A DNA stretch of 64,000 bases from NCBI RefSeq assembly GCF_036192275.1, contig NZ_CP108088.1:5395501-5459500 (forward strand). The letters are read 5' to 3'. The position numbers and the translations under genes were made by a program. Shown piece by piece: positions 32,267-40,918 of this stretch. The notes under the pieces are model-generated. The model ran no database searches. It was not told the origin of the DNA and saw nothing but the letters and a program-made list of their open reading frames with translations. The stretch's first letter is position 1. Each line of letters starts with the position of its first letter. Source of the DNA: Streptomyces sp. NBC_00250. Its GTDB lineage: Bacteria > Actinomycetota > Actinomycetes > Streptomycetales > Streptomycetaceae.

Positions 32267-33913
32267 CTAGCCCGCCTTCAGCACCCGCGCCACCACCGGC
32301 CCCGCCGCGTCGCCGCCGTGGCCGCCTCCCTCGACGATCGCCGCCGCCGCGAGATCGCCCGAGTAGCCGGTGAACCAGCTGTTGGACGTGGCCTGGTCGC
32401 CGACCTCGGCCGAGCCGGTCTTCGCGCCCTTCGGGGACGGCACCCCCGCCATCGCCTCGGCCGCGGTGCCGTTCCCGGTCGTCGCCGCCTTCATCAGCGT
32501 GCGCAGCCCCGAGGCGACCTCTTCGGAGAGCGGCTCGGCCGTGGCGAACTCCCGGTCGTCGAGCTCCTTGGCCACCAGGTACGGCTGGAGGAATCGGCCG
32601 TTCTTGGCGGTCGCGGAGAGCGAGGCGACGTTCAGGGCGCTCATCGTGATCTTGCCCTGGCCGATGTACGAGGCGGCGGACTCGGTGCCCGTCGACTCGG
32701 GCACGGAGCCGTTCGACGCCGGGACGCCGATGTTCCACTCCTCGCCGATGCCGAAGGAGCGTCGGGCGGTCTCGCCGAGGGCGGTGTCCGCGAGGTCCTT
32801 CTTGTCGAGGGGGCCGATCGCCTTGATGAAGGTGGTGTTGCAGGACTGACTGAAGGCATCGGTGAGGGTGCCGTTGTCGATCTTGAACTTCTTGAGGTTC
32901 TGGAAGAGATAGCCGTACCAGGTGACCGTGGGCGGGCACTCGACGCGGCTGTCAGGCTTGGCCAGGCCGTGCTGCATCATCATCGTCGCCGTCACGATCT
33001 TCATCGTCGAGCCGGGGGCCTGCCCGCCGCTCAAGGCGGTGTTGAACTCGGTCACCGGGTTGTTCGCGACCGCCCGTATCGCACCCGTCGACGGTTCGAT
33101 CGCCGTCACCGAGGTCCGGTCGTAGGACTTGACCGCCTTCTCGGCCGCGGCCTGGACGCCCGCGTCGATGGTGGTCTTCAGGGTGCCCGGCCTGCCCTTC
33201 GACAGGACCAGGAGCGTGGTGTCGGGGACGGCCTCGCTGCCCGAGTCGATCCAGGTCTCGACACCGGTGGAGCCGCCGACCTTGGAGCCGTACCGCTCGC
33301 GCAGGGTGGCGAGGACCGGTCGCAGCGAGGGGTACTTCTCCGCCGTCAGCTCGACGCCGTTGTGGTCGACCGCCTTGATGGTGGCGGTCTTCGCCGGGCC
33401 CGTGCGCAAGGTGGCGCCCGCCGTGAGCTTGGGGTGGAGGACGGCCGGCTGCCACTTCACCAGCGGCCGGCCGGTGGTCTGCCCCCGGACCACGGTCAGT
33501 TCGGACGCGTACGACAGGTCCTTGGTCACGCCCTCGTACGAGATCGTCGCCTTCACGGTGAACGGCACCGTCGCCCCGACCGCCGCCCCCGGCGTGATCA
33601 CCGCCTTGGCGACCTTCGCGCCCTCCCGGTACGAGAGGACCGCGGTCCCGGCGGTGACCGGGTCGTTCGTCAGCTGCGCCGCCTTGTCCGACTCCCCGGC
33701 GGCCCAGGCGGCCAGGAAGTCCCGCGCGGTGGTCGTGATCTCCTCGCCCGTGACGGGCCCGGTTCTGGGCGAGGAGGCGGATGCGGACCGGGGGTCCGGG
33801 GACGCGTCCCCACCCATGACGCCGTTCCAGAGGTTGTAGCCCCCGTAGCCGACCCCGCCCGCCACGACGACGAACACGCTTCCGGCTATCGCGACCTTGG
33901 CCCCACTGCGCAT
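32267..33913 (-). CDS. Penicillin-binding protein (class-B-like transpeptidase, MecA-N type)
   Basis: This 548-residue membrane-anchored enzyme has an N-terminal TM (VAIAGSVFVVVAGGVGYGGY), an NTF2-like/MecA-N domain (about residues 60-180), and a transpeptidase domain with S302-x-x-K305 (PGSTMK), S357-x-N359 (SQSCN) and K498-T-G500. All three penicillin-site motifs are intact, so it should cross-link peptidoglycan outside the membrane. The ATG has an AGGGGA SD. In Streptomyces such extra PBPs are numerous and often sporulation-linked. No partner glycosyltransferase is nearby. Confidence 0.92.
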   Translation of the reverse strand: MRSGAKVAIAGSVFVVVAGGVGYGGYNLWNGVMGGDASPDPRSASASSPRTGPVTGEEITTTARDFLAAWAAGESDKAAQLTNDPVTAGTAVLSYREGAKVAKAVITPGAAVGATVPFTVKATISYEGVTKDLSYASELTVVRGQTTGRPLVKWQPAVLHPKLTAGATLRTGPAKTATIKAVDHNGVELTAEKYPSLRPVLATLRERYGSKVGGSTGVETWIDSGSEAVPDTTLLVLSKGRPGTLKTTIDAGVQAAAEKAVKSYDRTSVTAIEPSTGAIRAVANNPVTEFNTALSGGQAPGSTMKIVTATMMMQHGLAKPDSRVECPPTVTWYGYLFQNLKKFKIDNGTLTDAFSQSCNTTFIKAIGPLDKKDLADTALGETARRSFGIGEEWNIGVPASNGSVPESTGTESAASYIGQGKITMSALNVASLSATAKNGRFLQPYLVAKELDDREFATAEPLSEEVASGLRTLMKAATTGNGTAAEAMAGVPSPKGAKTGSAEVGDQATSNSWFTGYSGDLAAAAIVEGGGHGGDAAGPVVARVLKAG

Positions 33914-34011
33914 GACTGCGTTCCCCTCCCCAGGTGGACCCACGAGTCAAGCAGCGCCCCATGCGCGTGTCGAGCCACTTCCGGCTTCTCTGTCACACGG
34001 AGAGGCGGGCG

Positions 34012-34935
34012 TCAGAGCTGGGGGACCGCTACGTATGCCTCCTGGGGCCTGATGGTCGGGGCGTACCGAGTCGCGGCGGGCGCCGTCGGGATCAGATCCC
34101 GGTGGATCACCTTGGAGACGGCCTGGATCGTGGTCACGCCGTAGTTCATCGTGCTGTTGCCGTCGGTGAGCACGGTGATGGTGTAGTCGTGGCCGAGGCC
34201 CTGGAAGGTGCCGATGCTGTGCACACGCCAGCCGCGCGTGGCGCGCTGCAGCCAGCCGTTCTTGACGTGCACGGCCACGGAGGAGGGCGCGCCGGCGGGG
34301 GTCCCCCATTTCTGCGAGGTGACGACCTGGCCCATGAGCTTCTGGATGTAGGCGCGGGAGTTGTCGCTCAGGACGGTGTTCCTGGCGGTGATCAGCGAGA
34401 GCAGCCGCTGCTCGTCGGTGACGTTGATCCGGGTGAGCCCCCAGTAGCCGCCGGACCCCGGCACCGTCCGCGTCATGCCGGCGGCCGTCAGGAAGCCCTT
34501 CACCTTCGTGATGCCGAGCTGGTTCCACAGGGTGGTGGTGGCCGCGTTGTCGGACTTGGTGATCATGGCGGTGGCCAGGCCGGTCTCGCGCGAGGTCAGG
34601 TACCGGTTGGTCTTCTTGGCGTCCCAGAGGAGCGTGGCGAGGACGGTCACCTTCACGACGCTGGCCGAGTCGTAGGCGGTCGTCGCGCGCAGGGTGCAGG
34701 TGGTGTTCGTGGTGCGGTCGCGCAGGCCGACGGCAACGGTACCGGCGCGCGTGGCGAGGGCGGCGGTGATGTCCCTCTGCAGCTTGGCGGCGAGCCCGGC
34801 CGTGCCGGACGTACAGCTGACCTGCGGCGCGGCAGCGGCGGAAGCCGGTGACGCGCCCGCGACGACGGGCACGAGCATCCCGGCGGCAGCCACGACCGGA
34901 AGCACGCGGGCACGCAGAGATATGCGGTGATTCAT
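34012..34935 (-). CDS. Secreted serine hydrolase, class-A beta-lactamase fold
   Basis: This 307-residue protein has a signal peptide (RARVLPVVAAAGMLVPVVAGASPASA) and the class-A layout: S92-x-x-K95 (DSASVVK), S-D-N (TKSDNAAT), but H-V-K-N-G where K-T-G is expected, and no clear E166 omega-loop motif. Without those it is unlikely to be an efficient beta-lactamase; a cell-wall carboxypeptidase-like or inactive member fits better. The SD is GGGGGA. Two TTGTACGA direct repeats (34983-34990, 35010-35017) lie upstream. Confidence 0.87.
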   Translation of the reverse strand: MNHRISLRARVLPVVAAAGMLVPVVAGASPASAAAAPQVSCTSGTAGLAAKLQRDITAALATRAGTVAVGLRDRTTNTTCTLRATTAYDSASVVKVTVLATLLWDAKKTNRYLTSRETGLATAMITKSDNAATTTLWNQLGITKVKGFLTAAGMTRTVPGSGGYWGLTRINVTDEQRLLSLITARNTVLSDNSRAYIQKLMGQVVTSQKWGTPAGAPSSVAVHVKNGWLQRATRGWRVHSIGTFQGLGHDYTITVLTDGNSTMNYGVTTIQAVSKVIHRDLIPTAPAATRYAPTIRPQEAYVAVPQL

Positions 34936-34982
34936 GCGGGTCCCCCTGGAAACGAAACGAACACACCTACGGCGCTCTCGCC

Positions 34983-35017
34983 TTGTACGACTCGTGAGCG
35001 TGCGGATGGTTGTACGA
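34983..35017 (-). promoter_or_regulatory. Direct repeats upstream of serine hydrolase
   Basis: TTGTACGA occurs twice (34983-34990 and 35010-35017) with a 27-bp period, 48-82 bp before the hydrolase start. This may be regulator half-sites or part of the promoter; no clear -10/-35 pair was found. Confidence 0.35.
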
Positions 35018-35171
35018 ATCCAGCGGAACCGGGGAAGGGAGCGCCCCGCGTGGCCGCCCGCGTGCCCGCCCGCCGGGACGCGGCGCGCGGCCGCGGCCCG
35101 AGGGGCGCGCCCCGCTCGGCCGGTGCCGACCGCCCTTCCGCCGCTCACGGCCCGTGCCACCGACAACGACC

Positions 35172-35202
35172 GAGAGGGCGCGGCCACCGGCCGCGCCCTC
35201 TC
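35172..35202. terminator. Terminator hairpin after the mannosyltransferase
   Basis: A perfect 14-bp stem (GAGAGGGCGCGGCC with complement) and a 3-nt loop lie 16 bp past the mannosyltransferase stop. It is a strong, probably unidirectional stop for that minus-strand gene. Confidence 0.9.
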
Positions 35203-35217
35203 GCCGCAATTCCCCCG

Positions 35218-36972
35218 CTACACCCAGGTGTCGAGCCACATCCGGTTGCGCCATTGGTCCAGCGGAATCGGAGTCCCCGTGTAGATGGGCCAGAAATAGA
35301 TGAAATTCCAGACGATGAGGAGGACGATGCAGCCCGCCGCCACCGCGCCGAATGTGCGGCGCCTTTCCGAGGAGCCCGCTGGGCCGATGATCGCGCCCAG
35401 CATCATCGCCACCGCCAGACACAGGAACGGAACGAAGACCACCGCGTAGAAAAGGAAGATGGTGCGTTCCTGGTAGAGGAACCAGGGGACCCAGCCGGCC
35501 GCGATGCCGCAGGCGATCGCGCCCGCACGCCAGTCGCGGCGGAAGGCCCAGCGCCAGAGGATGTACAGGATCGCGAAGCAGGCGGCCCACCAGAGGAGCG
35601 GGGTGCCGAGGGCCAGGACCTCCGCCGCGCACTTCTCCTTCGCGCTCGCCGGGCAGCCGGCGGTGCCGGGCGCGGGCGACTCGTAGAAGTAGGAGACCGG
35701 GCGGCCGAGGACGATCCAGGACCAGGGGTTCGACTCGTACGTGTGGGGCGAGGTCAGGCCCACGTGGAAGCTGTACACCTCGGACTCGTAGTGCCAGAGG
35801 CTGCGCAGCCACTGCGGCAGCCAGCCCCAGGTCCCGCTGCCGTCCAGCTTGTCCTGGTCGGCGGCCCAGTTCCGGAAGTAGCCCTTGTCGCTGACGATCC
35901 AGCCGGTCCAGGTCACCAGATAGGTGACGATCGCCACCGGGACCACCGACACGAACGCCGGGACCAGATCCTTCTTGATCACCGCGAGGTACGGGCGGAC
36001 CGCGCCGGCCGTACGGCGACCGCCGACGTCCCACAGCACCGTCATCAGGCCGAAGCCCACCATGACGTACAGGCCGTTCCACTTGGTCGCCGCCGCCAGG
36101 CCCAGCATCACACCGGCCGCGATCCGCCACGGCCGCCACCCGAGCCGCAGCGACTCCGCGATCTCCGCGTCGGGGCGGAGCACGCCCTCCTCGTCCTCCG
36201 GGAGCGCGCCCGCGAGCCGCTTCCGGGTCCGGTCGCGGTCGAGGACCAGACAGCAGAAGGCCGCGAGCACGAAGAGCATCAGCACCTGGTCGAGGAGCGC
36301 CGTGCGGCTCATCACGAAGTGCAGTCCGTCGACGGCGAGCAGCAGACCCGCCAGACAGCCCAGGAAGGTGGAACGGAACAGGCGCCGGCCGATCCGGCAC
36401 AGCATCAGGACCGACAGCGTGCCGAGCAGCGCCACCATGAAGCGCCAGCCGAGCGGCTCGAAGCCGATCAGCTTCTCGCCGAGACCGATGACCCACTTGC
36501 CCATCGGGGGATGCACGACATAGCCGGGGTCGGTCGGCACGAGCACCGAGCCGGGGTCGCTGAGGACCGTCTTGTCGATGTCCTTCGGCCACGCCCCCTC
36601 GTACCCCTGGTTGATCAGGGCCCAGGAGTCCTTGGCGTAGTACGTCTCGTCGAATATCACCGCGTTCGGCTTGCCGAGGTTCCAGAACCTCAGCAGCCCC
36701 GCGACCGCCGTGACCAGGAGCGGACCGCCCCAGGCCATCAGCCGCCACAGCCGCTCGGACCGGTCGGGGCCGATGCCGAGGAGGGACATCACACGCTCGG
36801 ACGGGCGGGTGTACGAGGGGACGAGCCGCTCGCGCAGCCCGATGGGCGCGGCGCTTCCGGCGGGCGGCACATAGCCGAAACGCCGCAGCCGCTTCTGCCA
36901 CGAAGAGGGCTCTGCCACGGGCTCTGCCATGGGGTGCTGGCCTTCCAGGGCCTCGGGTGCGGTACTGGTCAC
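35218..36972 (-). CDS. pmt: Dolichyl/polyprenyl-phosphate-mannose--protein O-mannosyltransferase (GT39)
   Basis: This 584-residue membrane enzyme transfers mannose from a polyprenyl-phosphate carrier to Ser/Thr of secreted proteins. About ten or eleven TM helices are visible. GT39 motifs include F-D-E-T-Y-Y-A-K-D (the D-E pair of the first loop, about residue 110), V-H-P-P-M-G-K-W, the L-L-D-Q region after TM (SRTALLDQVLMLF), and HTYESNPWSWIVLGRPV. In S. coelicolor Pmt is needed for phage phiC31 infection and antibiotic tolerance. The GTG start at 36972 is used; it is divergent from rsmI with 61 bp between. Confidence 0.93.
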   Translation of the reverse strand: MTSTAPEALEGQHPMAEPVAEPSSWQKRLRRFGYVPPAGSAAPIGLRERLVPSYTRPSERVMSLLGIGPDRSERLWRLMAWGGPLLVTAVAGLLRFWNLGKPNAVIFDETYYAKDSWALINQGYEGAWPKDIDKTVLSDPGSVLVPTDPGYVVHPPMGKWVIGLGEKLIGFEPLGWRFMVALLGTLSVLMLCRIGRRLFRSTFLGCLAGLLLAVDGLHFVMSRTALLDQVLMLFVLAAFCCLVLDRDRTRKRLAGALPEDEEGVLRPDAEIAESLRLGWRPWRIAAGVMLGLAAATKWNGLYVMVGFGLMTVLWDVGGRRTAGAVRPYLAVIKKDLVPAFVSVVPVAIVTYLVTWTGWIVSDKGYFRNWAADQDKLDGSGTWGWLPQWLRSLWHYESEVYSFHVGLTSPHTYESNPWSWIVLGRPVSYFYESPAPGTAGCPASAKEKCAAEVLALGTPLLWWAACFAILYILWRWAFRRDWRAGAIACGIAAGWVPWFLYQERTIFLFYAVVFVPFLCLAVAMMLGAIIGPAGSSERRRTFGAVAAGCIVLLIVWNFIYFWPIYTGTPIPLDQWRNRMWLDTWV

Positions 36973-37033
36973 CGCGCCATCGTAGGGAACGCGCCTGTGC
37001 GCGTCGCCTCTCCGGGCTGGGAGGATGGGCCGT

Positions 37034-37912
37034 GTGACAGGAACGCTGGTACTCGCAGGGACCCCCATCGGTGACATCGCGGACGCTCCGCCCCGACTCG
37101 CCACCGAACTGGAGAACGCGGACATCGTGGCCGCCGAGGACACCCGGAGGCTGCGCGGACTGACCCGCGCCCTGGGCATCCACACGACGGGCAAGGTCGT
37201 CTCCTACTTCGAGGGCAACGAATCCGCCCGTACGCCGGAGCTGGTCGAGGCCCTGGTCGGCGGCGCCCGGGTGCTGCTCGTGACCGACGCGGGCATGCCG
37301 TCCGTCTCGGACCCCGGCTACCGGCTCGTCGCCGCCGCCGTCGAGCAGGACATCAAGGTGACGGCCGTCCCCGGCCCGTCCGCCGTCCTCACCGCGCTCG
37401 CCCTCTCCGGCCTGCCCGTGGACCGCTTCTGCTTCGAGGGCTTCCTGCCCAGGAAGGCGGGCGAGCGCCTCGGCCGGCTGCGCGAGGTCGCCGACGAGCG
37501 CCGCACCCTCGTCTACTTCGAGGCCCCGCACCGGCTCGACGACACCCTCGCCGCGATGGCCGAGGTCTTCGGCGCCGAGCGCCGGGCCGCCGTCTGCCGC
37601 GAGCTGACCAAGACGTACGAGGAGGTCAAGCGCGGCCCGCTGGCCGAGCTCGCGGCCTGGGCGGCCGAGGGCGTACGCGGCGAGATCACCGTCGTCGTCG
37701 AGGGCGCCCCGGAGACCGGACCCGCCGAACTCGACGCCGAGGAGCTGGTGCGCAGGGTGCGGGTGCGCGAGGAGGCGGGGGAGCGGCGCAAGGAGGCGAT
37801 CGCCGCCGTCGCCGCCGACGCGGGGCTTCCCAAACGGGAGGTGTTCGATGCCGTCGTGGCGGCAAAGAATGCGGCTGGACCGGGCCCCGGAAACGGTAAA
37901 GGACTAATCTGA
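37034..37912 (+). CDS. rsmI: 16S rRNA 2'-O-methyltransferase RsmI
   Basis: This 292-residue tetrapyrrole-methylase-fold enzyme methylates C1402 of 16S rRNA. It has the N-terminal LAGTPIGDIADAP motif, A-E-D-T-R-R, the V-T-D-A-G-M-P-S-V-S-D-P-G SAM-binding segment, V-P-G-P-S-A and F-E-A-P-H-R. The GTG at 37034 is chosen because GGGAGGA lies 9 bp upstream; the ATG at 37025 touches the SD. The 3' end runs on to a KREVFDAV tail typical of the family. Confidence 0.95.
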   Translation: MTGTLVLAGTPIGDIADAPPRLATELENADIVAAEDTRRLRGLTRALGIHTTGKVVSYFEGNESARTPELVEALVGGARVLLVTDAGMPSVSDPGYRLVAAAVEQDIKVTAVPGPSAVLTALALSGLPVDRFCFEGFLPRKAGERLGRLREVADERRTLVYFEAPHRLDDTLAAMAEVFGAERRAAVCRELTKTYEEVKRGPLAELAAWAAEGVRGEITVVVEGAPETGPAELDAEELVRRVRVREEAGERRKEAIAAVAADAGLPKREVFDAVVAAKNAAGPGPGNGKGLI

Positions 37913-38051
37913 AAGGCAAAGCCGAACCCGGCGCCGGGACTCTTCGCAGGGCCCTTGGCAAGGGAAGAGCCAAAAGCCTTCCATGGTTCGACCCGCGCTG
38001 ATGCGCTCCGGCCCGAAAAGGCGTCCACTGGATCAGTGGAGAGGAGCTGGC

Positions 38052-38471
38052 ATGACCGAGATCACCGGCACCGGCATTTCCGTCGCTCATGAGGCGTACG
38101 CCTTCGCCTGCATGCGCTGTGGATACGGCTGGGAGCAGGCGTACGACATCGAGCACCACGTCGACGCCGCCGGCCACGAATTCATCGTCTACAAGGCCGA
38201 CGGGGAGCGGGTCCCGTCCCCGCTGTCCAGTCCCACCTGCATGAACTGCGGCGGCCACGTCGTCCGCATCATGCGCGCGGGGCAGGTGTCGTCGGTGCTC
38301 GACCTGATCGCCGCGACGGAGAAGCACCAGCAGGGGGCGCGGGCCACCAAGCCCGTCTCGATGGCCGGTCCCATCGGTCAGGAGCTGACCGAGGACGCCT
38401 CCGAGCAGCCCCCGGTGCCGCACCACTGGCACCTGTCCGACCTCCTGCACCCCTTCAGGCGCCGCCAGTAG
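38052..38471 (+). CDS. Conserved actinobacterial small protein with two CxxC pairs
   Basis: This 139-residue protein has C20-x-x-C23 (CMRCGYGWE) and C63-x-x-C66 (CMNCGGHV), forming a probable zinc ribbon. The middle (EAYAFACMRCGYGWEQAYDIEHH) and the end (HHWHLSDLLHPFRRR) look conserved in Streptomyces as I remember. No enzyme motif is visible. The ATG has a GAGGAGCTGGC SD. It is placed between rsmI and tatD, 139 bp after rsmI. Confidence 0.8.
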   Translation: MTEITGTGISVAHEAYAFACMRCGYGWEQAYDIEHHVDAAGHEFIVYKADGERVPSPLSSPTCMNCGGHVVRIMRAGQVSSVLDLIAATEKHQQGARATKPVSMAGPIGQELTEDASEQPPVPHHWHLSDLLHPFRRRQ

Positions 38472-38544
38472 CGCCGCCCACGGGGATCCACGGCCCCGCG
38501 ACACCCCGCGCGCCCGCACTCGTGACCCTCGTACGATCGGGGGC

Positions 38545-39414
38545 ATGAGTGCCAAGGACGCCCCGCCGCCGCTGCCCGAACCCCTCCTCGTGGAGGTCGC
38601 GGACTCGCACACCCACCTGGACCTCCAGTCCGGGACCGTCGAGGAGGCGCTGGTCAAGGCCGCCGCCGTCGGAGTGACCACGGTCGTGCAGGTCGGCTGT
38701 GACGTGAAGGGCTCCCAGTGGGCCGCGGAGACCGCCGCCGCCCACGAGCACGTGCACGCCGCCGTCGCCCTGCACCCCAACGAAGCCCCGCGGATCGTCC
38801 TGGGAGATCCCGACGGCTGGTCCCGGCAGGGCGCCCGCGAGGGCGGCGGAGACGCGGCCCTCGACGACGCGCTCGCCGAGATCGACCGGCTCGCCGCCCT
38901 CCCGTACGTCCGCGGCGTGGGCGAGACCGGCCTGGACTTCTTCCGTACGGGCCCCGAGGGCATCGCCGCGCAGGAGCGTTCCTTCCGCGCCCACATCGAG
39001 ATCGCCAAGCGGCACGGCAAGGCGCTCGTCATCCACGACCGCGAGGCCCACGCCGACGTGCTGCGCGTCCTGGACGAGGAGGGCGCCCCCGAGCGGACCG
39101 TCTTCCACTGCTACTCCGGCGACGCCGCCATGGCCGAGATCTGCGCCGCCAAGGGCTACTACATGTCCTTCGCCGGCAACGTCACCTTCAAGAACGCCCA
39201 GCACCTGCGCGACGCGCTCGCCGTCGCCCCGCTCGACCTCGTCCTCGTCGAGACCGACGCCCCCTTCCTCACCCCGGCGCCCTACCGGGGCCGCCCCAAC
39301 GCCCCGTACCTGATCCCGGTCACCCTCCGGGCGATGGCGGAGGTCCGCGGCATCGGGGAGAACGAGCTGGCCGAGGCGATCGCCGTGAACACGGCCCGCG
39401 CCTTCGACTACTGA
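38545..39414 (+). CDS. tatD: TatD-family metal-dependent hydrolase
   Basis: This 289-residue TIM-barrel amidohydrolase has metal-ligand motifs: S-H-T-H-L-D (residues about 21-26), G-E-T-G-L-D-F (about 129), the I-H-D-R and F-H-C-Y-S-G-D histidines, and V-E-T-D-A-P-F. TatD enzymes are DNA 3'-5' exonucleases/amino-acid hydrolases of quality-control type. The stop codon is part of a 9-bp tandem repeat. It heads the conserved tatD-rpfB-rsmA-ispE stretch. Confidence 0.94.
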   Translation: MSAKDAPPPLPEPLLVEVADSHTHLDLQSGTVEEALVKAAAVGVTTVVQVGCDVKGSQWAAETAAAHEHVHAAVALHPNEAPRIVLGDPDGWSRQGAREGGGDAALDDALAEIDRLAALPYVRGVGETGLDFFRTGPEGIAAQERSFRAHIEIAKRHGKALVIHDREAHADVLRVLDEEGAPERTVFHCYSGDAAMAEICAAKGYYMSFAGNVTFKNAQHLRDALAVAPLDLVLVETDAPFLTPAPYRGRPNAPYLIPVTLRAMAEVRGIGENELAEAIAVNTARAFDY

Positions 39415-39457
39415 GGACACCGAGGACACCGAGGACACCGAGGACACCGAAGACGGT
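39413..39457 (+). repeat. 9-bp tandem repeat at the tatD stop
   Basis: GAGGACACC is present four times in perfect tandem (39413-39448) plus a diverged fifth copy. The first copy overlaps the TGA stop of tatD. It continues into the rpfB leader region and has no coding role. Confidence 0.95.
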
Positions 39458-39557
39458 GAACCGGTCGGCACGGGCGGTCCCGTGATCCATAACGATTACG
39501 TGTAGTAGTCGCGTCGATCGGCAGGGTGACCGTCGCCGGGGCTAGTGTCCCGGCCTC

Positions 39558-40838
39558 GTGAGCACTTCCCAGGGCAGTCACCGCGCCGGACGGCGGGGCG
39601 CGGCCGTCCCCGTCCACGAACAGCCCACCCAGGTGGCGCCCCTCGTCGCCCCCGCCCCGGGCGCCGCGCCCGGCCTCGTCCCCGAGCAGGGCACCCGGGC
39701 CGGGTCCCGGCGCGCCGCCCGCCGCCGCAAGGCGTCCGGGCCCGCCGGGGAGGGGCTGCGCAGGCTCGTCCCGCAGGCCCTCGTCGTCGCCTTCCTCGCC
39801 GGCGGCACCAGCGCCTTCGTCGCCGACGACAAGGCCGTCCGGCTCTCCGTCGACGGTGTCCCGCGCACCCTCCACACCTTCGCCGACGAGGTCGACGAAC
39901 TGCTCGCCGACGAGGGCGTGGCCGTCGGTGACCACGACATCGTCGCCCCCGCCCCCGCGGAGGCCCTGGCCAGCGGCGACGAGATCGTCGTCCGGTACGG
40001 GCGGCCCGTCGCCCTCACCCTCGACGGGCAGCGCCGCCAGGTGTGGACGACCGCCCGGACCGTCGAGGGCGCGCTGCGCCAGCTCGGGGTCCGCGCGGAG
40101 GGCGCGTACCTGTCGGTCTCCCGCGGCGCCCCCATCTCCCGTCAGGGCCTCGCCCTCGACGTACGGACCGAGCGGACGGTGACCTTCCTCGCCGACGGGC
40201 GCGAGCGGTCCGTCCGCACGAACGCCGCCACCGTCCGGGAGGCCCTCGCCGAGGCCGGGATCACCCTCTCCGCGCAGGACGCCACCTCCGTCGCCCCCGG
40301 CTCCTTCCCGCGCGACGGCCAGACGGTGAACGTGCTGCGCATCACCGGCTCCCGGCAGGTGCGGGAGGAGGCGATCCCGTACGCCGTCGAGCGGACCCGC
40401 GACCCGGAGCTGTTCACCGGCACCGAGGTCGTCGAACGGCAGGGCGCGGCCGGCGTCCGCCGTGTCACGTACAGCCTGCGCACGGTCAACGGCGTCAAGC
40501 AGAGGCCCCGCCGGATCGGCGAGGAGATCGTCCGCGAACCCGTCAGCCGCCGGGTCCGGGTCGGCACGAAACCGATGCCCACCTCCGTCGCCGGCGCCGA
40601 CGGCCTCGACTGGGGCGCGCTCGCCGCCTGCGAGTCGGGCGGCCGCCCCAACGCCGTCGACCCCTCGGGGACGTACGGCGGGCTCTACCAGTTCGACCCC
40701 GGCACCTGGCGCTCCCTCGGCGGCAGCGGCACCGCGCAGAACGCGCCCGCCGCCGAGCAGACGTTCCGGGCGAAGAAGCTGTACGTGCAGCGGGGGGCGA
40801 GTCCCTGGCCCCATTGCGGGCGGCGGCTGTACCGGTGA
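39558..40838 (+). CDS. rpfB: Resuscitation-promoting factor RpfB-like cell-wall glycosidase
   Basis: This 426-residue protein has a Pro/Ala-rich cytoplasmic N-terminus, one TM (ALVVAFLAGGTSAFVA, about residues 75-92), three DUF348 repeats (VRLSVDGVPRTLHTFADEVDELLADEGV; VALTLDGQRRQVWTTARTVEGALRQLGV; VTFLADGRERSVRTNAATVREALAEAGI), a G5 domain (EEAIPYAVERTRDPELFTGTEVVERQGAAG), and the transglycosylase-like Rpf domain with catalytic-Glu site W-G-A-L-A-A-C-E-S-G-G. Rpfs cleave peptidoglycan during growth resumption and spore germination. The GTG start at 39558 is assumed. The rpfB-ksgA-ispE order is the actinobacterial standard. Confidence 0.94.
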   Translation: MSTSQGSHRAGRRGAAVPVHEQPTQVAPLVAPAPGAAPGLVPEQGTRAGSRRAARRRKASGPAGEGLRRLVPQALVVAFLAGGTSAFVADDKAVRLSVDGVPRTLHTFADEVDELLADEGVAVGDHDIVAPAPAEALASGDEIVVRYGRPVALTLDGQRRQVWTTARTVEGALRQLGVRAEGAYLSVSRGAPISRQGLALDVRTERTVTFLADGRERSVRTNAATVREALAEAGITLSAQDATSVAPGSFPRDGQTVNVLRITGSRQVREEAIPYAVERTRDPELFTGTEVVERQGAAGVRRVTYSLRTVNGVKQRPRRIGEEIVREPVSRRVRVGTKPMPTSVAGADGLDWGALAACESGGRPNAVDPSGTYGGLYQFDPGTWRSLGGSGTAQNAPAAEQTFRAKKLYVQRGASPWPHCGRRLYR

Positions 40839-40918
40839 GCACACCGGGCGGGGCCCGGCTGTGCCGGTGAGCCGTAGGTCGGCCCCACCGGTGCCCCGTA
40901 GGCTGTACCGGTGAGCAC
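40825..40918 (+). repeat. Repeated GGCTGTACCGGTGAGCAC between rpfB and rsmA
   Basis: The 18-mer occurs at 40825-40842 (holding the rpfB stop) and 40901-40918 (holding the rsmA GTG start), with a shorter one-mismatch copy at 40857-40872. The rpfB end and rsmA start thus share the same DNA word, suggesting local duplication. Confidence 0.9.

Noticed and set aside
37913..38051. Possible RNA gene or riboswitch between rsmI and the CxxC protein
   Set aside because: Only a short CCCTT/AAGGG hairpin is visible; no tRNA arms or known riboswitch core could be built.
39413..39457. Tandem repeats as a possible CRISPR array
   Set aside because: The units are 9 bp and contiguous without spacers, and no cas genes are present anywhere in the window.
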